Shown here piece by piece: positions 1-4,250 of a stretch of DNA of 6,068 bases. The position numbers and the translations under genes were made by a program. The notes beneath the pieces are model-generated. The model was not told the DNA's origin. It saw nothing but the letters and a program-made list of their open reading frames with translations, and made no database searches. Within the stretch, counting starts at the first letter, position 1; each line of letters opens with the position of its first letter. The DNA is from Candidatus Latescibacteria bacterium 4484_181 (lineage in GTDB: Bacteria > Latescibacterota > MVCY01), in contig MVCY01000040.1 of the NCBI GenBank assembly GCA_002049985.1, forward strand, positions 1-6,068, read 5' to 3'.

Positions 1-1
1 T

Positions 2-934
2 GAGATTCCGGAGAGGGCAAAGTACATAAGGAGTGTTATTGCTGAATTGGAAAGGCTTCATTCCCATTTGCTCTGGGTTGGTCTTGCTGGTCATTACCTT
101 GGATATGATACAGTATGGATGTGGGCCTGGAAATATAGGGAGCCTGTTTTAGACATTATGGAGGCAGTGACTGGGAACCGGCAAAATTACGCTATGATGA
201 AGCCTGGAGGCGTGAGGAGGGATATTGATTCGGAGGACATACCTGCAATTCTGAAGATGATTGAGGAACTGAAGCCTAAGATTGATCTTTTGGCTGGAGC
301 CGTGCAGGACGATCCCGTAATTCATGCGCGAACAAAGAGGGTAGGTATCTTAACCAAGGAAGAGGCTCATAATTATGGAGCAACCGGGCCTACAGCAAGG
401 GCATCTGGTTTAAAGATTGATGTAAGAAGGGATGAGCCTTACGCCGCCTATGACCTGGTGGACTGGAAGGTAATTACCTGCGAAAATGGTGACGTTTACG
501 ACAAGACTGTAGTCAGACTCTTAGAGATGTACGAATCAATAAAGATTATTCGTCAATGTCTGGAGAGGTTGAAAAGAGTCAAAGGTGAAATTGATACCAA
601 GATAAAAGATGTCCCTCCAGGCCATGGGTTAGGCCGTGCTGAAGCCCCCAGAGGTGAAGTCTTTCATTATATCCGCTCAGATGGAGCGAATCGTCCGGTA
701 AGACATAAGATCAGAGCACCAAGTTACTGTAATGTGCCGACATTTAAGGCCACCTGTATCGGCGAGACGGTCTCCGACGCCACCATAATCTTAGCCGCAG
801 TAGATCCGTGTTATTCCTGCACCGAAAGAATGGCAGTGGCAGATAAAAAGACGGGGGAAAAGATATTAAACTCTCAGGACTTAGTTAGGTTTTCCCGGGA
901 GAAGACGGAGAGACTGAGGAAGGAATTGAAATGA
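2..934 (+). CDS. Group 4 [NiFe]-hydrogenase large (catalytic) subunit, NuoD/EchE/HycE type, 5'-truncated by window edge
   Basis: This subunit carries the [NiFe] active site of a membrane-bound, energy-converting hydrogenase (H+/H2 interconversion on the cytoplasmic side). The frame is open from base 2, giving 310 visible residues. The missing N-terminus, perhaps 50-80 residues, should hold the first CxxC nickel-binding motif. Visible family marks are the E-x-P-E-R-A-K-Y-I-R and E-R-L-H-S-H-L-L stretch at the left edge, T-G-N-R followed by G-G-V-R-R-D-I, G-R-A-E-A-P-R-G-E near residue 210, and the C-terminal nickel motif DPCYSC (Cys at visible residues 270 and 273; bases 809 and 818). CTER-M follows and leaves a 34-residue tail, the expected substrate of the HycI protease encoded at 3329. 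The intact CxxC argues against a NuoD of complex I or a cysteine-less hydrogenase-related (Ehr) protein. It ends in an ATGA overlap with the next gene. I cannot assign a precise subgroup (4a to 4i). Confidence 0.95.
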   Translation, partial: EIPERAKYIRSVIAELERLHSHLLWVGLAGHYLGYDTVWMWAWKYREPVLDIMEAVTGNRQNYAMMKPGGVRRDIDSEDIPAILKMIEELKPKIDLLAGAVQDDPVIHARTKRVGILTKEEAHNYGATGPTARASGLKIDVRRDEPYAAYDLVDWKVITCENGDVYDKTVVRLLEMYESIKIIRQCLERLKRVKGEIDTKIKDVPPGHGLGRAEAPRGEVFHYIRSDGANRPVRHKIRAPSYCNVPTFKATCIGETVSDATIILAAVDPCYSCTERMAVADKKTGEKILNSQDLVRFSREKTERLRKELK

Positions 935-2679
935 ATCTGTTACTTTATCCTTTAGTTCTGCCGTTCTTAATAGGGATAGTTTGCTTAACTCTGCCCCAAA
1001 GACTGAAAGCAGCAGTTAAGGGGTTGGCTTTAATCGGTTCTCTGATCACTTTTCTTCTGACCATTTGGCTTTTTACCCATAACCCATCGCCCAATACCTT
1101 TTACTTGAGGATAGGTAGCCTTTCTAAGTTCATACTGGTCTTTATAGGTCTTTTTGGTTTTCTGATCACCCTTTACTCTGTGAAATCTCTGGAAGACAAG
1201 GAGCAGGTAGGTGAATATTATGGTTATATCTTGTGGACGATTGGGGTGGCCTGCGGGGTGCTAATGGCTAACAATCTGATCCTACTTTTGGTTTTCTGGG
1301 GATTCTTGGGCCTGACCCTATACCTTTTAATAGGTATTGGCGGGCCCGAGGCTTCTGCTGCCTCTAAAAAGACCTTCATTATCGTGGGAGGTTCGGATTG
1401 TTTGATGATTCTGGGAGTTGGAATCATCTATTTTCTGACCAATACATTTCAGATGGACGAAATCCAATTGCCGATTGCCAATCACCCATTACCGACGGTT
1501 GCCTTCCTCTGCTTGGGTGTGGCAGCCTTTGCCAAGGCGGGGGCTATGCCTCTGCACAGCTGGATTCCTGATTGCGCCCAAAAGGCCCCTGTTCCTGTGA
1601 CTGCTTTCTTGCCTGCTTCTCTGGATAAGCTTTTAGGAATTTACCTCTTAGCAAGAATTACTATGGACCTGTTTGTGCTGGACAAAGCTATGGGAATGGT
1701 TTTATTGATAGTTGGAGCATTTACCATCGTTGCTGCTGTAATGATGGCCCTTGTCCAGCACGATTTCAAAAGACTGCTTGGCTATGATGCCGTATCCCAG
1801 GTTGGATATATGGTATTGGGGATTGGAACAGGAAATCCTGTGGGCATCGCTGGCGGACTGTTTCATATGTTAAACAGCGCCGTCTATGAGAGTTGCCTTT
1901 TTTTATGTGGTGGAGCAGTGGAGAAAAGAACAGGGACAAGCGATTTGGATAAACTGGGAGGGTTGGCCCGGTTTATGCCCATCACCTTTGTTACCTGCTT
2001 AATTGCTGCTCTCTCCATCTCTGGTGTTCCGCCATTCAATGGATTTGTCAGCAAATGGATGGTCTATCAGGGCGTGATAGAGTTAGGAAAGCAGGGTGAT
2101 AAGCTCTGGATTATCTGGCTGGTGGCAGCAATGTTTGGCTCAGCTCTCACCCTTGCCTCGTTTATGAAACTCATTCATGCGGTATTCTTAGGTTCCCCAG
2201 CTGACTCTGATCGTTCCAAAACCAAGGAGGTCTCAGCCTGGATGTGGCTGCCTATGCTAGTGCTTGCCGCCTTCTGCGTAGTCTTCGGCATCTTCGCTTA
2301 TGCGTTTCCCTTAAAGAAGCTGATTCTGCCCGCTGTCCCAGGGGTCTCTTTCGTCGGATTCTGGTCGCCAGGACTGGCCACCATCCTGCTCATTGTGGGC
2401 GTTGTTATTGGCGTGGTTATCTATTTGGTGGGTAACATCAAGGGAGAGCGGGAGGATATCTCTTTTGTCGGTGGAGAGGTTATTCAGCCGGAAATGAGGG
2501 TCTCGGGGGTGGATTTCTATCGGACTGTGGAAGATTTCCGCTGCTTTAAGACTTTCTACCGGGGGGCAGAGAGGAAGCTGTTCGACATCTATGACCTGAG
2601 CAGGGCGATTCTCTTACATCGGTCCCAGGAGAAAAGCAGTGAATCGAAAAGGAGCTTAGGCGCAAGGAATAAACGATGA
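931..2679 (+). CDS. Antiporter-like proton/sodium-translocating membrane subunit (NuoL/MrpD/HyfB family) of group 4 hydrogenase
   Basis: This 582-residue polytopic protein has about 14 hydrophobic segments between residues 3 and 502 and a charged soluble tail of about 80 residues. It belongs to the proton-antiporter (Proton_antipo_M) family and would couple hydrogenase turnover to H+ or Na+ transport. Family motifs are A-K-A-G-A-M-P-L-H-S-W-I-P-D at 201-214 (TM7 Lys202), A-P-V-P-V-T-A at 219-225, F-K-R-L-L-G-Y-D-A-V-S-Q at 279-290, and G-F-V-S-K-W at 371-376 (Lys375, matching the TM12 lysine). The TM5 position that is normally glutamate (W-E-x-x-G-L) reads W123-G124-F-L-G-L, so this key carboxylate appears to be absent. 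The tail contains F-V-G-G-E (512-516) and ends in a basic, hydrophilic stretch. The start is the ATG in the ATGA overlap with the large-subunit gene, with a GAGGAAGGA site at 916-924 six bases upstream. Placement between hydrogenase genes argues against a free-standing Mrp antiporter. Confidence 0.93.
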   Translation: MNLLLYPLVLPFLIGIVCLTLPQRLKAAVKGLALIGSLITFLLTIWLFTHNPSPNTFYLRIGSLSKFILVFIGLFGFLITLYSVKSLEDKEQVGEYYGYILWTIGVACGVLMANNLILLLVFWGFLGLTLYLLIGIGGPEASAASKKTFIIVGGSDCLMILGVGIIYFLTNTFQMDEIQLPIANHPLPTVAFLCLGVAAFAKAGAMPLHSWIPDCAQKAPVPVTAFLPASLDKLLGIYLLARITMDLFVLDKAMGMVLLIVGAFTIVAAVMMALVQHDFKRLLGYDAVSQVGYMVLGIGTGNPVGIAGGLFHMLNSAVYESCLFLCGGAVEKRTGTSDLDKLGGLARFMPITFVTCLIAALSISGVPPFNGFVSKWMVYQGVIELGKQGDKLWIIWLVAAMFGSALTLASFMKLIHAVFLGSPADSDRSKTKEVSAWMWLPMLVLAAFCVVFGIFAYAFPLKKLILPAVPGVSFVGFWSPGLATILLIVGVVIGVVIYLVGNIKGEREDISFVGGEVIQPEMRVSGVDFYRTVEDFRCFKTFYRGAERKLFDIYDLSRAILLHRSQEKSSESKRSLGARNKR

Positions 2680-3305
2680 GATATCCGAAGCTAAGGGAGC
2701 TGAAAGAGGCAGTTACTGCCTTAATCAAAGGTCCCTATACAACAAAATTTCCGTTCGAGCCCCATAAACCGGCTGAGAAGTTTCGGGGCAAACCCGTACC
2801 TGATGACGACTGGTGTGTTGGTTGCAGGGCCTGTGCTGAGGTGTGTCCGTCTGGAGCTATCGAAGTGATTGATGAACCGGAAGCTGCCACCAGAAGGATC
2901 GTTCGCCATTACGATAAGTGCATCTTCTGTGGTCAGTGTGAACTGAATTGCACGACTGAAAAGGGGGTTCATTTGACGGACGAATACGATTTAGCCACTT
3001 TTGACCGGAAGACCCTTTTCTACGAGCAGAAATTCGAGCTGCTAATTTGCGAAAGATGTGGTCGGGTTATTGGAACCAAGAAACATCTTTTGTGGTTAGC
3101 AAGGAGACTCGGGCCTTTAGCTTATAGTAATTTTCCTTTAATTTTAACTGCGCAAAGAGAGTTGAAGATAGCTAAAGGAAAGATTCCCTCCAAGGTCCCA
3201 CTGACCAAGACCGCCTCTGCATCCCGGTCTGATATCTTCCGTATTTTGTGCCCTGGATGCCGTCACGAGGTCTTGCTTGTCGACCAGTACGGCAAATCCC
3301 TTTAG
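2676..3305 (+). CDS. HycF/NuoI-like 2x[4Fe-4S] ferredoxin subunit of group 4 hydrogenase
   Basis: This 209-residue electron-transfer subunit would pass electrons to the small subunit, which lies outside the window, in the peripheral arm. Two cluster motifs are visible: C47-x2-C50-x2-C53-x3-C57-P, and C82-x2-C85-x2-C88-x3-C92 followed by Thr where Pro is usual. The order Y-P/F-P-F-E-P, F-R-G-K-P, first motif, C-I-F-C-G-Q-C and T-D-E-Y-D-L-A resembles E. coli HycF and HyfH. Two further pairs, C125-x2-C128 and C192-x2-C195, follow the ferredoxin domain and could form a separate four-cysteine metal site (zinc or iron); HycF has comparable C-terminal pairs. The metal is inference. It starts at the ATG of an ATGA overlap with the antiporter gene, with AAGGA at 2664-2668 seven bases upstream. 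A NuoI of complex I is less likely given the C-terminal pairs and the hydrogenase context. Confidence 0.93.
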   Translation: MRYPKLRELKEAVTALIKGPYTTKFPFEPHKPAEKFRGKPVPDDDWCVGCRACAEVCPSGAIEVIDEPEAATRRIVRHYDKCIFCGQCELNCTTEKGVHLTDEYDLATFDRKTLFYEQKFELLICERCGRVIGTKKHLLWLARRLGPLAYSNFPLILTAQRELKIAKGKIPSKVPLTKTASASRSDIFRILCPGCRHEVLLVDQYGKSL

Positions 3306-3328
3306 GGATTCTTCCGAAAAAGCAATAT

Positions 3329-3814
3329 ATGTTCAAAAATAACGAACTTAAGGATAGAGTGAAGGGCAAAATCGCCATCATTGGGATCGGAAATAGATTC
3401 CGCGGTGATGACGGCGTCGGCCCAGAACTGGTAGACAGACTTAAATCCCAAATTCCAAATCTCAAATCCCAAATTGAATTGATAGATGTAGGTGAGGTTC
3501 CAGAGAACTATCTAGAAAAGATTATCCAGTCGAGACCGGATACCATACTGCTGGTGGATGCGGTTGATTTTGGAGGCCCACCAGGAGAGACAGAACTCAT
3601 TGAACCGGAGGATTTAAAAGGAGGCAGTTTCTCTACCCATAATGCCTCTCTGAAATTGGTGATTGACTATCTAAGAAGCCAGACTGAGGCAACTGTTTTG
3701 CTGTTGGGCATCCAGCCGAAAAATCTGAGGATGGATAGTGGGTTATCCAAACCGGTAGAACAGGCCTTAAAGACAGTAGAGGAGTGTTTGATAAGATGCA
3801 TGAACTTGGGATAG
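3329..3814 (+). CDS. hycI: Hydrogenase maturation endopeptidase, HycI family
   Basis: This protease removes the C-terminal extension of the hydrogenase large subunit once nickel is in place, and uses the bound nickel to recognise its substrate. With the ATG at 3329 it is 161 residues, close to the roughly 155 of E. coli HycI. The family signature G-I-G-N-R-F-R-G-D-D-G-V-G-P is at 19-32. By comparison with E. coli HycI the nickel-sensing residues correspond to Asp28 (second D of GDD), Asp77 (V-D-A-V-D) and His104 (S-T-H-N). Other marks are D-V-G-E-V-P-E-N-Y (53-61) and L-L-G-I-Q-P (125-130). The region E-L-K-D-R-V-K-G-K before the signature fits homologues, which supports 3329. However, no clear Shine-Dalgarno precedes it, and GTG at 3359 (AAGGA at 3350-3354) is an alternative. 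Residues 39-49 are a tandem K-S-Q-I repeat that looks inserted. It follows the ferredoxin gene by 23 nt and overlaps hypA by 19 nt. Confidence 0.92.
   Translation: MFKNNELKDRVKGKIAIIGIGNRFRGDDGVGPELVDRLKSQIPNLKSQIELIDVGEVPENYLEKIIQSRPDTILLVDAVDFGGPPGETELIEPEDLKGGSFSTHNASLKLVIDYLRSQTEATVLLLGIQPKNLRMDSGLSKPVEQALKTVEECLIRCMNLG
3443..3475 (+). repeat. In-frame 21-nt tandem mini-repeat inside hycI
   Basis: AAATCCCAAATT occurs at 3443-3454 and again exactly 21 bases later at 3464-3475, with CCAAATCTC between. The period equals seven codons and encodes K-S-Q-I-P-N-L followed by K-S-Q-I (residues 39-49 of HycI). The DNA has the look of a dispersed AAATCCCAAATTCC-type mini-repeat that has settled in a surface loop without breaking the frame. 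Confidence 0.6.
3779..3784 (+). promoter_or_regulatory. Ribosome binding site of hypA
   Basis: GAGGAG lies 11 bases before the ATG at 3796, inside the 3' end of hycI. It supports the M-H-E start of HypA rather than the GTG at 3784, which overlaps the site itself. Confidence 0.7.
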
Positions 3815-4158
3815 CTCGAGATCTATTCAAGATAGTAGTACAAAAAGCTAAAGAAAACAGCCTTAAAGCGGTAACTAAGGTTAGAATAAAAGTTGGAGTT
3901 GCCTCGGGTATTGAGGAAGGCCTTCTGAGGCACAGTTTTCTCGACCATATCTTCCCGGGAACTATTGCCGAAGGGGCAGAATTGGAACTTGTGGAAGAGG
4001 CTGTGGAGACGAAATGTAAGGATTGTGGAACCCAGATAGAGAGTTCCCAGGAGTTTATTCTCCACTGCCCAGCCTGCGGCAGTTTCAACATTGAGGTTAC
4101 CAAAGGTAAAGATGTCTACTTAGAAAGTATAGAAGGGGAAAAGGGAATGGTGAACTAA
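3796..4158 (+). CDS. hypA: HypA, hydrogenase nickel-insertion accessory protein
   Basis: HypA is a small cytoplasmic nickel metallochaperone that, usually with HypB, delivers Ni2+ to the large-subunit precursor. The chosen ATG gives 120 residues beginning M-H-E-L, where His2 is the family's essential nickel ligand, so the start must lie here rather than at GTG 3784, which would bury the His. The zinc site is visible as C74-x2-C77-G and C91-x2-C94-G. Further marks are V-R-I-K-V-G (29-34), E-G-A-E-L-E-L (59-65) and a C-terminal L-E-S-I-E (109-113). A GAGGAG sequence at 3779-3784 lies 11 bases upstream. The gene overlaps the end of hycI by 19 nt, so translation is probably coupled. No hypB lies next to it in this window; hypF comes next. 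Confidence 0.96.
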   Translation: MHELGIARDLFKIVVQKAKENSLKAVTKVRIKVGVASGIEEGLLRHSFLDHIFPGTIAEGAELELVEEAVETKCKDCGTQIESSQEFILHCPACGSFNIEVTKGKDVYLESIEGEKGMVN

Positions 4159-4161
4159 CAG

Positions 4162-4179
4162 GAGGATGAGAAAATCCTC
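4162..4179 (+). other. Small hairpin in the hypA-hypF gap
   Basis: GAGGAT (4162-4167) and ATCCTC (4174-4179) form a perfect 6-bp stem with loop GAGAAA, starting four bases after the hypA stop codon. The 5' arm contains a GGAGG-like sequence. There is no following T-run, so it is not a rho-independent terminator. It could protect an mRNA end or hide a ribosome site; function is unknown. Confidence 0.45.
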
Positions 4180-4191
4180 GCATGCATTCAA

Positions 4192-4211
4192 ACAGATTCG
4201 TCTTAATCTGT
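4192..4211 (+). other. Second small hairpin in the hypA-hypF gap
   Basis: ACAGATT (4192-4198) and AATCTGT (4205-4211) form a perfect 7-bp stem with loop CGTCTT. A tandem TCTAAG pair (4211-4222) follows, then the hypF ribosome site. There is no T-run, so it is not a terminator. The stem is AT-rich and of modest predicted strength. Confidence 0.4.
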
Positions 4212-4226
4212 CTAAGTCTAAGTAAA

Positions 4227-4235
4227 AAGGAGGGG
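4227..4235 (+). promoter_or_regulatory. Probable ribosome binding site of hypF
   Basis: AAGGAGGGG is a strong anti-16S match, with 15 bases between it and the GTG at 4251. This is longer than usual, but no other in-frame start codon lies closer. The site would fall inside the coding region if translation began at ATG 4182, which argues for the GTG. Confidence 0.55.
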
Positions 4236-4250
4236 TATTTTAGTTCTCAA

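Noticed and set aside
1224..1427. Minus-strand reading frame opposite the antiporter gene
   Set aside because: It is opposite a strongly conserved membrane-protein gene, has no recognisable domain and is a shadow frame.
2244..2972. Short frames on both strands over the end of the antiporter gene and the start of the ferredoxin gene
   Set aside because: They are shadows of the two overlapping plus-strand genes, with no ribosome site or recognisable motif.
3248..3328. ATG 3248 as the hycI start
   Set aside because: It would overlap the ferredoxin gene by 58 nt and add 27 residues that match no HycI feature; they are an out-of-frame reading of the ferredoxin end.
3784..3795. GTG 3784 as the hypA start
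   Set aside because: It would place four residues before the M-H-E nickel-binding N-terminus, and the codon lies within the ribosome site.
3633..4103. 156-codon minus-strand reading frame opposite hycI and hypA
   Set aside because: It spans two clearly coding, overlapping plus-strand genes. Its translation is low-complexity and matches no family I recognise.
4166..4225. A 19-codon plus-strand reading frame in the hypA-hypF gap, possibly a leader peptide ending just before the hypF ribosome site
   Set aside because: The GGAGG directly abuts its ATG with no spacing, the peptide is basic and unremarkable, and its sequence is explained by the two hairpins.
4182..4250. ATG 4182 as the hypF start
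   Set aside because: It would add 23 residues not typical of HypF before the acylphosphatase domain and would place the AAGGAGGGG site inside the gene. It is kept only as an alternative.
4159..4250. Transcription terminator or promoter between hypA and hypF
   Set aside because: Neither hairpin is followed by a T-run, and I see no convincing -35/-10 pair with proper spacing.
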